From assembly GCA_043513815.1 (NCBI GenBank), contig CP121313.1:2480001-2544000 (forward strand): DNA of 64,000 bases, written 5' to 3'. Below, in pieces: positions 9,364-17,531 of this stretch. Positions within the stretch are counted from its first letter, which is position 1. Every line of letters begins with the position of its first letter. The position numbers and the translations under genes are program-made. This stretch comes from JANQIO01 sp043513815 (GTDB lineage: Bacteria > Pseudomonadota > Gammaproteobacteria > Pseudomonadales > Halieaceae). The notes under the pieces are model-generated. The model worked only from the letters and a program-made list of their open reading frames with translations, was not told the DNA's origin and searched no databases.

Positions 9364-9999
9364 GTGAACCGCCCACAGCGCAAGGTCTACAACTCCCCCC
9401 GCCAGGTCGAGCGCCAGCAACGCATTCTTGCGACAACACGGCACGAAATCTCGCGCCACGGTTACGAGGGATTTACGATGCGCGGGCTGGCTGACGCCGC
9501 CGGCGTGGCGCTAAAGACCCTGTACAACCACTACTCCAGCAAGGATGAGCTATTGTTCGCCGCCGTCGGTGAGCTACTCCAGGACCTGCAGGCAATGCCG
9601 GAGGTAGCGGACGCCGTGCCCGGGCTGCCGCGCAGCCTGGCCTATACCCGGGTACTGGGCGACACCATCCTGCGGGAACCGGGCTATGCCGACGCCATTG
9701 CGCGGGCCCTGTTCCAGTCACCCGCCTCCAACCCGCTGGTGGATATTCTGCTACGCGACAGTGTCACTGTTCTCCACGAGGCACTGGTCGTGGCTGCCGC
9801 CAGCTCCGAATTACTGCCGGGCACCAACAAGAACGCGGTTGCCCACCGCCTGGCCGCCGCCCAGTGGGGTACGGTGCTGCTGTGGCAGAAAGGCTTGCTG
9901 GCGCTGGAGGACGTGCCCGCTGAACTCATCGCCGGGCAGATCGCCATTCTGGCCTCGGTGTGCCAACCGGCGCGCAGGCGCTGGCTGGCCACCCTCTAG
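9364..9999 (+). CDS. TetR/AcrR-family transcriptional regulator
   Basis: A 211-residue regulator. The N-terminal helix-turn-helix reads ILATTRHEISRHGYEGFTMR then GLADAAGVALKTLYNHYSSK, the TetR consensus; the C-terminal ligand domain is variable. GTG 9364 is preferred; a TTG at 9337 would add nine residues but would push the ribosome site into the palindrome. It most likely represses the divergent P450-Rieske operon and itself. Its TAG stop sits on a CTAG shared with the convergent flavin oxidoreductase gene. Confidence 0.9.
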   Translation: MNRPQRKVYNSPRQVERQQRILATTRHEISRHGYEGFTMRGLADAAGVALKTLYNHYSSKDELLFAAVGELLQDLQAMPEVADAVPGLPRSLAYTRVLGDTILREPGYADAIARALFQSPASNPLVDILLRDSVTVLHEALVVAAASSELLPGTNKNAVAHRLAAAQWGTVLLWQKGLLALEDVPAELIAGQIAILASVCQPARRRWLATL

Positions 10000-11285
10000 G
10001 CTTTACGACCGGCCAGCAGCGCCTTTTGCAGGGACATGACGCGGCGGGTGGCCGCCATGACGGACATGTCCGGCGCCGCCCTGCCCTGCTTGCCCAGTTC
10101 GTCGAGCTGGGCATAGAACCAATACTGAACGGCGAAACCTGCGAGGGAGCGCAGCGCATCGATGCGGGTCAGGAAGCCCAACCAGCCCGGGAATAGCGCC
10201 AGCTGATTCTCGTAACGCGAGAGCTCCTCGGCGCCGGCCAGCAGCTGTGCCGGTGCGGCGGTGTCCACACACAAGGGGCGGCCAATGCCAATCAGATCCG
10301 CTGCACCGGAATCGATGGCCTGCTCCATGGCGTCGCGGCGCCGGAAGCCCCCGGTGACCATCAGGGGAATATCCACCCTGGCCTGCATGGCCCGGGCAAA
10401 ATCCACGAAGTAGGCTTCCCGGGCGATGGTTGAGTGGGCCACATTCTGTTCCTCCACCGCTTCAATGCCCTCGATATTGAGTAACTTCGGCTGTTCGTAG
10501 GTGCCGCCGGAGATCTCGATCAGGTCGACGCCTGCCTGTTCCAGCCATTCGGCCACCTGCAGGCTGTCTTCGAAGGCGAAGCCGCCCTTCTGGAAGTCGG
10601 CGCTGTTCAACTTCACAGACACTGGAAACTCACGGCCCACTGCGGCGCGCACTGCCTTTACACTGTCCAGCAGTGCACGGGCACGGTTTTCCAGGCTTCC
10701 GCCGTACTGGTCTTCCCGTTGGTTTGTGCGCGGGCTCAGGAAGGACGACATCAGGTAGCCGTGGGCGGCGTGGACCTGCACACCGGTAAATCCCGCCTCC
10801 TTGCAGGCCAGTGCCGCCACCGCAAAGCGATGGACGATCTCGATAATTTCGTCGACCGTCAGCGCCACCGGCTCGCCGAACTGGCCGCCCGGCAAACCGA
10901 CCTTTACAGCCGAAGGTGCTTTGGGGTGCGGGTTAACCATTTTCTGCGTCTGGCGGCCCCCATGACTGAGCTGGGCCCAGAAATGGTTGCCGTTGCGAGT
11001 CGCTGCGCTTGCCCAGTTAGACAGAGCGGTGGCCATCTCGACGTCCGGCTCACGATCAATGACCACATTGCCCGGGCGCTCCAGGTGGTCAGCATCAATC
11101 TGGATATTGCCCGACAGCAACAGTCCCGCCCCGCCGTCTGACCAGAGGCCATAGAGAGTTGCCAGCGCTTCGGTGGGCAAGCCACGCGCGGTGGCCAGCC
11201 CCTCCGTCATGGCGGCCTTGCCCAACCGGTTGGGAAGTGAGGCGCCGCAGGGCAGCGGCAGCGGGCGGGACAAAATGTCACTCAT
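9996..11285 (-). CDS. NADH:flavin oxidoreductase / old yellow enzyme family
   Basis: A 429-residue FMN-dependent ene-reductase-like TIM barrel. Typical stretches are NRLGKAAMTEG near the N terminus, HAAHGYLMSSFLSPRTN, YGGSLENRAR, and the phosphate-binding GGFRRRDAMEQAI with IGIGRPL. Full length, without the C-terminal FeS/FAD domains of 2,4-dienoyl-CoA reductase, so a simple OYE. Likely reduces an enone or enoate; substrate unknown, but placement beside the P450/Rieske block suggests the same pathway. It ends in a four-base convergent overlap with tetR. The GGAG upstream of ATG 11285 supports the start. Confidence 0.88.
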   Translation of the reverse strand: MSDILSRPLPLPCGASLPNRLGKAAMTEGLATARGLPTEALATLYGLWSDGGAGLLLSGNIQIDADHLERPGNVVIDREPDVEMATALSNWASAATRNGNHFWAQLSHGGRQTQKMVNPHPKAPSAVKVGLPGGQFGEPVALTVDEIIEIVHRFAVAALACKEAGFTGVQVHAAHGYLMSSFLSPRTNQREDQYGGSLENRARALLDSVKAVRAAVGREFPVSVKLNSADFQKGGFAFEDSLQVAEWLEQAGVDLIEISGGTYEQPKLLNIEGIEAVEEQNVAHSTIAREAYFVDFARAMQARVDIPLMVTGGFRRRDAMEQAIDSGAADLIGIGRPLCVDTAAPAQLLAGAEELSRYENQLALFPGWLGFLTRIDALRSLAGFAVQYWFYAQLDELGKQGRAAPDMSVMAATRRVMSLQKALLAGRKA

Positions 11286-11420
11286 GATGACTCCAGGCGG
11301 TATTTTTCCAGCTAGCTATCATAACGGAAGCCTCACACAGACCTGCTTTTTGGTACGGCCATGGCCGCTACCGGATTTCGGTGATGTGGCGTATCTACCG
11401 ACCCGAGTTATAGTTGTTGC

Positions 11421-12200
11421 ATGAGCGAACTATCCCCACAGGCACTGCGCGAGCAGATTCGCAGCGGTGCACACCAGGGCAATACCTCGGGGTATGCCCC
11501 CGGCCACGTGCAGTGCAACATCGTAATTCTGCCCCAGGCCTGGGCGGCGGATTTCCTGCAGTTCTGCCAGCGCAACCCGAAGCCCTGCCCCCTGATTGCC
11601 AGCAGCCAGCCCGGTGACCCGGGCCTGCCCGGCCTGGGCGATATCGACATTCGCCGCGACGTCCCCAGTTACAGGGTCTATCGCGACGGTGCAGTGGTGG
11701 AGGAACGCGCGGATATCAGCGAACTCTGGCAGGACGACCTGGTGACCTTCGCCCTGGGTTGCTCATTCAGCTTTGAGGAAGCCCTCATGGCCGATGGCCT
11801 GGAAGTGCGCAATATCACCGAAGGCGTCAATGTGCCCATGTACCGCACCAACATTGACTGTGCTGCCGCGGGGCCGTTCGCTGGCAAAATGGTGGTAAGC
11901 ATGCGGCCCTTCCTGGCGGCAGACGCCATTCGCGCCGTGCAGATTTGTACGCGTTTCCCATCGGTGCACGGGGCACCGGTACACCTGGGTGACCCGGCGC
12001 TGATTGGTATCAAGGATCTGGCCGCCCCCGATTACGGCGACGCGGTCACAGTGAGGGACGACGAACTGCCCGTGTTCTGGGCCTGCGGCGTGACGCCACA
12101 GGTGGCCCTCGAGCAGGCCCGGCCGCCGCTTTGTATCACTCATAGTCCCGGCTGTATGCTGGTCACCGACCTGCCCAACAGCAGGCTCGCCATACTCTGA
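11421..12200 (+). CDS. ycsI: DUF1445 (YcsI/UPF0317) putative hydro-lyase
   Basis: A 259-residue member of the YcsI family; GNTSGYAPGHVQCNI near the N terminus and VNVPMYRTNI in the middle are family hallmarks. Biochemical role is not established in bacteria. In animals a DUF1445 domain is fused to a DUF4392 D-glutamate cyclase domain (DGLUCY), and here a DUF4392 gene lies in the same operon, so a role in 5-oxoproline/D-glutamate conversion is inferred. It is the first gene of the operon. No purine-rich ribosome site precedes ATG 11421; a TATAGT at 11409-11414 is placed so that transcription could start at or near the ATG (leaderless), a weak inference. Confidence 0.87.
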   Translation: MSELSPQALREQIRSGAHQGNTSGYAPGHVQCNIVILPQAWAADFLQFCQRNPKPCPLIASSQPGDPGLPGLGDIDIRRDVPSYRVYRDGAVVEERADISELWQDDLVTFALGCSFSFEEALMADGLEVRNITEGVNVPMYRTNIDCAAAGPFAGKMVVSMRPFLAADAIRAVQICTRFPSVHGAPVHLGDPALIGIKDLAAPDYGDAVTVRDDELPVFWACGVTPQVALEQARPPLCITHSPGCMLVTDLPNSRLAIL

Positions 12201-12215
12201 CGCACAGGAAGACCC

Positions 12216-12965
12216 ATGTTTTTGAATTGCGATCTCGGTGAGAGCTTTGGCGCCTGGACCATGGGTCTGGATGCGGAGGTCATGCCCTACATCGACCAGG
12301 CCAATGTCGCCACGGGCTTCCATGCCGGTGACCCCCTGGTCATCCAGCACACCTTGCGCCTGGCTAAAGAGCATGGAGTCACCGTGGGCGCACACCCTGC
12401 CTACCCGGATCTGGTGGGCTTTGGTCGTCGCTCAATGGCCTGCTCCCGGGAAGAGATCATTGCCAAGATTCACTACCAGGTGGCGGCCATCGACGGCATG
12501 GCCACTGTGGCTGGTCTGGAATTGCGCTATGTGAAGCCACACGGGGCACTTTACAACGACATGATGGCCAACGAAGAAGTGCGCCTGGCCATTCTCGAAG
12601 CACTGGCAGAGTACCACCGCCCGCTGGCGCTGATGCTGCAGGCCACGCCTGGCGTGGAGCAGCATCGCAGGGAAGCAGACACCGCCGGCGTGGAGGTCTG
12701 GTTCGAGGCGTTCGCCGACCGCTGCTATGCCGATGACGGCAAGCTGTTATCCCGCCGCCTGGAAGGTGCCGTGCATACCCGCGAGAAGATGTTGGCCCAG
12801 GTAGAACAACTTTGCGCCAAGGGCACGCTCACCACCGTCAGTGGGGTTGAACTGCCGGTCGCCGCCGATACGCTCTGCGTGCATGGCGACAACGCTGACG
12901 GTGTGGCCGCCATTCGCGACATTCGCGCGCTGGTCGACGCCGCCGCCAACAGCGCCGCGAGCTGA
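12216..12965 (+). CDS. pxpA: 5-oxoprolinase subunit PxpA (LamB/YcsF)
   Basis: A 249-residue subunit of the ATP-dependent 5-oxoprolinase PxpABC, which opens 5-oxo-L-proline to L-glutamate. Conserved stretches are CDLGESFG at the N terminus, ANVATGFHAGDP, VGAHPAYPD and VKPHGALYND, all expected for the YcsF deacetylase-like barrel. AGGAAG lies five bases before ATG 12216. It follows ycsI by 15 bases and precedes pxpB by seven. Confidence 0.95.
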   Translation: MFLNCDLGESFGAWTMGLDAEVMPYIDQANVATGFHAGDPLVIQHTLRLAKEHGVTVGAHPAYPDLVGFGRRSMACSREEIIAKIHYQVAAIDGMATVAGLELRYVKPHGALYNDMMANEEVRLAILEALAEYHRPLALMLQATPGVEQHRREADTAGVEVWFEAFADRCYADDGKLLSRRLEGAVHTREKMLAQVEQLCAKGTLTTVSGVELPVAADTLCVHGDNADGVAAIRDIRALVDAAANSAAS

Positions 12966-12972
12966 CTCCGGC

Positions 12973-13650
12973 ATGGAAATACACTTCGCAGGCGAAGACG
13001 CCCTGATCGTCTACCTTGGCCAGGAAGCCAGCCCCGAAGTCTCGAACCGGGTACAGGAGGCCGCCGTCGCCATCGAGTCTGCGCTGGGCGAGGCCCTGGT
13101 GGATCTGGTGCCCTCCTACGCGTCGCTGCTGGTGATTTACAACCTCCTTGAGATTGATCATATGGCAGCGCGCCAGCGCATCCATGCAGCACTCAACGCC
13201 CTTGAGGAGGGCGCCGCCCGCGAGGGCAACCTGGTGACACTGCCGGTCTACTACGATCCGGAAGTGGGCCCGGACCTGGAGTCGCTGGCCAGCGGGGCCG
13301 GACTCAGCCCGGAGGAAGTCATTGATATACATCTGGGCACGGAATACCGGGTGTATGCCATCGGCTTTGCACCGGGCTTTGCCTACCTGGGCCAGGTGGA
13401 CGAACGCATTGCCACGCCGCGCCTGACCACACCACGCCAGTCGGTACCCCGTGGCGCAGTGGCCATTGCCGATCGCCAGACCGCCGTTTATCCGGCGGCC
13501 TCCCCGGGCGGCTGGAACCTGATCGGGCGCTGCCCCCAGCGTATGTTTGATCCGGACACCACGCCCACCATGCCGGTGAACGTGGGTGACCGGGTGCGTT
13601 TCGAAGCCATTGACCGCCATGTTTTCCTGGACCTGGGAGGCGAGCTGTGA
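12973..13650 (+). CDS. pxpB: 5-oxoprolinase subunit PxpB (KipI-like)
   Basis: A 225-residue KipI/allophanate-hydrolase subunit 1 homologue. The signature region IGFAPGFAYLGQVD and the TPRQSVPRGAVAIAD and YPAASPGGWNLIGRCP segments are diagnostic. ATG 12973 begins seven bases after pxpA, just ahead of the domain start (MEIHFAGEDALIVYLG); upstream in-frame codons lie inside pxpA. It works with PxpC as the phosphorylating half of 5-oxoprolinase. Its TGA overlaps the GTG start of pxpC. Confidence 0.95.
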   Translation: MEIHFAGEDALIVYLGQEASPEVSNRVQEAAVAIESALGEALVDLVPSYASLLVIYNLLEIDHMAARQRIHAALNALEEGAAREGNLVTLPVYYDPEVGPDLESLASGAGLSPEEVIDIHLGTEYRVYAIGFAPGFAYLGQVDERIATPRLTTPRQSVPRGAVAIADRQTAVYPAASPGGWNLIGRCPQRMFDPDTTPTMPVNVGDRVRFEAIDRHVFLDLGGEL

Positions 13651-14588
13651 AGGGATTCAAGGTGCTCAACCCCGGTATGCTGAGCCTGTTGCAGGACGCA
13701 GGTCGCTTCGGCCAGCATCGTATTGGACTGACCACCGGCGGCCCCCTTGACCACCTGGCCATGAGCTGGGCCAACCGCTTGGTACACAATGCCTCCGGGG
13801 CCACTGCCATCGAGGCCAGCTTTGGCGGCCTCAAGCTGGAATCACAGGTCAATACACTGCTGGCAGTGACCGGTGGCGACCAGCCTTTGACTATCAATAG
13901 CATTGAAAAGGAAACCTGGCGCAGTCACCGCATCGAGGCCGGCGATATTATCGAGCTGGGCTTCGCGCAGCAGTTCTGTCGTAGCTACCTTGCCGTGCAC
14001 GGCGGCTTCCCGATAGAGCCCAGCTTTGGCAGCACCGCCACCGTGGTGCGGGAAGGGATCGGCGGCCTGTCTGGCGGAAAACTCAATGAAGGTGATTGCC
14101 TGCCTGCCAACGGTACCGCAGAGCACCAGTGCCTGGCGCTCAACGACCCCAACCGCACCCCTTACCAGACCGACATTACCCTGCGGGTCTTGCCCGGCTA
14201 CCAGCTACGGCATTTTCCGCGCCTGCAACAGCGACGCTTTTTCTCCGGCTGTTTCACAGTGACCGATCGCGCCGACCGCATGGGCTACCGACTCGAGGGG
14301 CCGGCCATAGAATGTGACATCAAGGGTATTCTCTCAGAAGGCATCTGCATGGGCGCCATCCAGGTACCCGCTGACGGGCAGCCGATAGTGCTTTTGCAGG
14401 ACCGCCAGACCATCGGCGGCTACCCCAAAATCGGGTCGGCGCTGTCGCTGGATACCGGTAGACTGGCGCAGCTGATGCCCGGCGCCCGGGTGCGATTTGA
14501 GCCGGTGACGCCTCACGCCGCCGACAACCTGTTTCATATGGCACACAGTATGCACCGACGAATGACACTGGACCCCGTGAATGACTGA
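13647..14588 (+). CDS. pxpC: 5-oxoprolinase subunit PxpC (KipA-like)
   Basis: A 313-residue KipA/allophanate-hydrolase subunit 2 homologue. Hallmarks are VLNPGMLSLLQDAGRFGQ with IGLTTGGPLD at the N terminus and, near the C terminus, ILSEGICMGAIQVPADGQP and DRQTIGGYPKI. It starts at GTG 13647 in a GTGA overlap with pxpB, and its end overlaps the next gene by eight bases, so PxpB and PxpC are probably made in equal amounts. Confidence 0.95.
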   Translation: MKGFKVLNPGMLSLLQDAGRFGQHRIGLTTGGPLDHLAMSWANRLVHNASGATAIEASFGGLKLESQVNTLLAVTGGDQPLTINSIEKETWRSHRIEAGDIIELGFAQQFCRSYLAVHGGFPIEPSFGSTATVVREGIGGLSGGKLNEGDCLPANGTAEHQCLALNDPNRTPYQTDITLRVLPGYQLRHFPRLQQRRFFSGCFTVTDRADRMGYRLEGPAIECDIKGILSEGICMGAIQVPADGQPIVLLQDRQTIGGYPKIGSALSLDTGRLAQLMPGARVRFEPVTPHAADNLFHMAHSMHRRMTLDPVND

Positions 14589-15507
14589 CCCGAAACACTG
14601 CGAACAAGACATGGCGCTGAGCATCGCCATCGAAAACCTGCTGGTGGATCGCAATCACCGCGGCATGGCGCTGGTGCAAGAGGCACTCAAGCCCGGCTAC
14701 TACCTGCGGGCGGCACAGGCGCTGCGCAATATCCGCGGCACGGTCTTGATCGGCACGGGCTTCCCGGTAGACGACACCTATGAGACCGACGGCCCGGTAG
14801 GGGCACTGGCGCTCTATGAAACCCTGGAGTACCTGGGCGCGGAGCCAGTGCTGGTGTGTGGCACGCCGCTGTCTACTACCCTGGCCGAAGATTACCGGGT
14901 CCACGAAATCGCCGTGGGCAATAGCGCCGGCCGGATTACCGAGGACGGCATCGAGCCGGTGCGACTGCGTGGCGGCCGCCGTGCCGGCGACCCGGAGATC
15001 AGCACGCTGGATGCACTCGTGCGCTTCAAGCCCAGCGCTGTCATCAGCATCGAGCGCCCCGGCCTGACCGCCCAGGGGCGCTATTTCAACATGCTTGGCG
15101 AAGATATTACCGACCGCTGCGCCTGCTTCGACTACTTTATCGAGCTGGCCGGTTGCCCCACCATCGCCATCGGCGACGGCGGCAATGAGATTGGCATGGG
15201 CAACGTGGTGGCAACGCTGGAGCTGCTGGACATCGAGCCCTCAACCACGCGCTGTGATGAGCTGTTGGTGGCCGACGTATCAAACTGGGGCGCCTACGGC
15301 CTGATCGCCCTGCTCGGCTACTGGCGTGGGGAAGACCTGCTTGCCTATATCTCCCCCTCGCAGCTGCTGCAATACCTGAGCGAACGTGGCAGCGTCGATG
15401 GCGTGACCCGGGAGCCGACCCCGACGGAGGATGGTTTCGAGGCCGAAATCGGCGAAACTATCCTGCATAGACTGCGCGTACTGACCGGCTTTGGAGAATC
15501 AGCATGA
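14581..15507 (+). CDS. DUF4392 D-glutamate cyclase-like protein
   Basis: A 308-residue protein of the DUF4392 family, the domain annotated as D-glutamate cyclase in mammalian DGLUCY (D-glutamate to 5-oxo-D-proline). Recognisable stretches are LIGTGFPVDDTYETDGPVG and, later, ITDRCACFDYFIELAG and AIGDGGNEIGMGNVV. Assignment is by family memory and by context between pxpC and a D-amino acid aminotransferase; catalytic residues were not checked against a structure. It overlaps both neighbours (8 and 4 bases). Bacterial members are largely uncharacterised, so the direction of the reaction here is an inference. Confidence 0.82.
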   Translation: MTDPKHCEQDMALSIAIENLLVDRNHRGMALVQEALKPGYYLRAAQALRNIRGTVLIGTGFPVDDTYETDGPVGALALYETLEYLGAEPVLVCGTPLSTTLAEDYRVHEIAVGNSAGRITEDGIEPVRLRGGRRAGDPEISTLDALVRFKPSAVISIERPGLTAQGRYFNMLGEDITDRCACFDYFIELAGCPTIAIGDGGNEIGMGNVVATLELLDIEPSTTRCDELLVADVSNWGAYGLIALLGYWRGEDLLAYISPSQLLQYLSERGSVDGVTREPTPTEDGFEAEIGETILHRLRVLTGFGESA

Positions 15508-16361
15508 CAACCGCGTACCTCAATGGCGACTTCCTGCCGCTGGAAGAAACCCGTATCAGCCCCATGGACCGCGGCTTTCTGTTTGGCGACGGCATCTACG
15601 AGGTGGTTCCCTCCTACGGCGGGCGCATGGTCGGCTTCGGACCGCATATCGAGCGCATGAAAAACGGCCTGGCGGCCATCGACATCAAGCTGGACTGGAG
15701 CGAGGAACAGTGGCGCGACGTCTGCAACCAGTTGATGGCAGAGAACGGTGGCGGCAACCTGGGCATTTACCTTCATGTCAGCCGCGGCGCAGACAGCAAG
15801 CGCAACCATGCCTACCCGGAGGGCATAACTCCCACCGTGTTTGGCTATACCTTCGAAATCCCGCCGGCACCTATTGCGGATCGCTCGACCAGCAAGACCT
15901 ACACCGTTACCACCACTGAGGACCTGCGCTGGAAGCGTTGCAACATCAAATCCACCGCATTGCTCGGCAACGTCATTCATTACAATCAGGGTCACGGGGG
16001 CGGGAACGACGAGGCTATCCTCTACAACGCCGCAGGCGAAATTACTGAAGCGGCTGCCTGCAATGTATTCATCGTCAAGGACGGCGTTGTGATCACGCCT
16101 GATACCGACCACCAGATCCTGCCCGGCATTACCCGCCTGCTGTTGCTGGAAATCCTGCGCGCGGACGGCAGCATTCCGGTCGAGGAACGCGTGATCACCC
16201 TGGAAGAACTGCGCGACGCCGACGAAGTGTGGCTGACTTCCTCAACCAAGGAAGTGGCGCCGGTGATCATGATTGATGGCGCTCCGGTGGGCGATGGCGA
16301 ACCCGGGCCGGTCTGGGAGCGAGCCCAGACACTGTTTTCGGAATTCAAGTACGACTACTGA
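15504..16361 (+). CDS. dat: D-amino acid aminotransferase (class IV PLP)
   Basis: A 285-residue fold-type IV PLP enzyme that exchanges amino groups between D-amino acids, classically D-Ala + 2-oxoglutarate to pyruvate + D-Glu. The PLP lysine is Lys149 in RCNIKSTALLGNV; the start MTTAYLNGDFLPLEE, the RGFLFGDGIYEV segment and ITEAAACNVF are typical of Dat rather than IlvE. ATGA overlap with the cyclase-like gene and TGATG coupling to alr mean that it is made with both. It could feed or drain the D-Glu pool. Confidence 0.92.
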   Translation: MTTAYLNGDFLPLEETRISPMDRGFLFGDGIYEVVPSYGGRMVGFGPHIERMKNGLAAIDIKLDWSEEQWRDVCNQLMAENGGGNLGIYLHVSRGADSKRNHAYPEGITPTVFGYTFEIPPAPIADRSTSKTYTVTTTEDLRWKRCNIKSTALLGNVIHYNQGHGGGNDEAILYNAAGEITEAAACNVFIVKDGVVITPDTDHQILPGITRLLLLEILRADGSIPVEERVITLEELRDADEVWLTSSTKEVAPVIMIDGAPVGDGEPGPVWERAQTLFSEFKYDY

Positions 16362-17452
16362 TGGCGCGACCGACCCAGGCCATCGTCGATCTCGAGGCCC
16401 TGCGCCACAATTGCCGGCTGGCGCGCTCCCTCGGTGGGGAAGGCCGCCTGATGGCGGTGGTCAAGGCCAATGCCTACGGTCATGGCGCAGTGCCTGCCGC
16501 CAGGGCACTGGAACCCCTGGTCTCGGCGTTCGCCGTCGCCTGCATCGAGGAGGCGGAGGAATTACGCAGCGCGGGGCTTACCCGGCCCATCATGCTGATG
16601 GAAGGGTTCTTCGAGCCTGACGAGCTGGCGATCGCCGCCCAGCGTGATTTCTGGGTGATGCTACAGAATGACTGGCAGATGCAAACCCTGGAGGCGGCGA
16701 CGCTGCCAAAACCTGTGACCTGCTGGTTGAAGCTCGACAGCGGTATGCATCGGCTCGGCTTTGCACTCGCGGAGGCGGCTCCCCTGCTGCAGCGGCTTCG
16801 CGCTTCCCACAACGTTAGCGAGCCGGTGGTGCTGGCCACCCACCTTGCCTGTGCCGATGAGCTCGACAACGAATTTACCTCCCGCCAGATCAGCGCCTTT
16901 CGACAACACACCGCAGCGCTGGATGCACCCCTTAGCATGGCCAACTCCCCGGGCCTGTTGGGCTGGCCGGAATCCCACGGCGAGTGGAACCGGGCCGGGG
17001 TGATGCTGTACGGCCAGACACCATTTCAACAAGCGCACCCCGAGGCCGACAAGCTGCGGCCGGTCATGTCCCTGGAGTCGCGGGTTATCGCTGTGCGAGA
17101 GGTTGCCGCGGGAGAGACCGTGGGCTACGGCGGCGCCTGGGCGGCGCGTCGGACCAGTCGCATTGCCACGGTTCCCGTCGGCTACGGTGACGGCTATCCG
17201 CGCAATGCAGCCAGCGGCACGCCAGTGCTGGTCAACGGGCAGCGAGCACCGATGGTGGGCCGCGTGTCCATGGATATGATCACCGTGGATGTGACGGACT
17301 TGCCGCCGGTGAACGTGGGCGACCCGGTAGAGCTCTGGGGCAAGCACATTCTGGCCAACGAGGTGGCGGCTCACGCCGGCAGCATTGGCTATGAGGTCAT
17401 GACGCGAATGTTGCCGCGGGTACCGCGCCACTATCGCGGCACCGGCCGCTAG
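16361..17452 (+). CDS. alr: Alanine racemase
   Basis: A 363-residue PLP racemase interconverting L- and D-alanine. Lys35 in AVVKANAYGHGA binds PLP; the second catalytic residue is the tyrosine of VGYGDGYPR (about 275), followed by GRVSMDMITVD. Full length with both the TIM barrel and the C-terminal beta domain. It is last in the operon, coupled by TGATG to dat, which needs D-Ala as donor or product. Whether it is the cell's only alr (DadX/Alr) cannot be seen. Confidence 0.95.
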   Translation: MARPTQAIVDLEALRHNCRLARSLGGEGRLMAVVKANAYGHGAVPAARALEPLVSAFAVACIEEAEELRSAGLTRPIMLMEGFFEPDELAIAAQRDFWVMLQNDWQMQTLEAATLPKPVTCWLKLDSGMHRLGFALAEAAPLLQRLRASHNVSEPVVLATHLACADELDNEFTSRQISAFRQHTAALDAPLSMANSPGLLGWPESHGEWNRAGVMLYGQTPFQQAHPEADKLRPVMSLESRVIAVREVAAGETVGYGGAWAARRTSRIATVPVGYGDGYPRNAASGTPVLVNGQRAPMVGRVSMDMITVDVTDLPPVNVGDPVELWGKHILANEVAAHAGSIGYEVMTRMLPRVPRHYRGTGR

Positions 17453-17531
17453 CCGGGATTTACATACTCTTTACGTGACCGCCGCTGCCCGCGGTTGTTA
17501 ACATCACCTATGTGTCTCTCATGAGCTGTTC

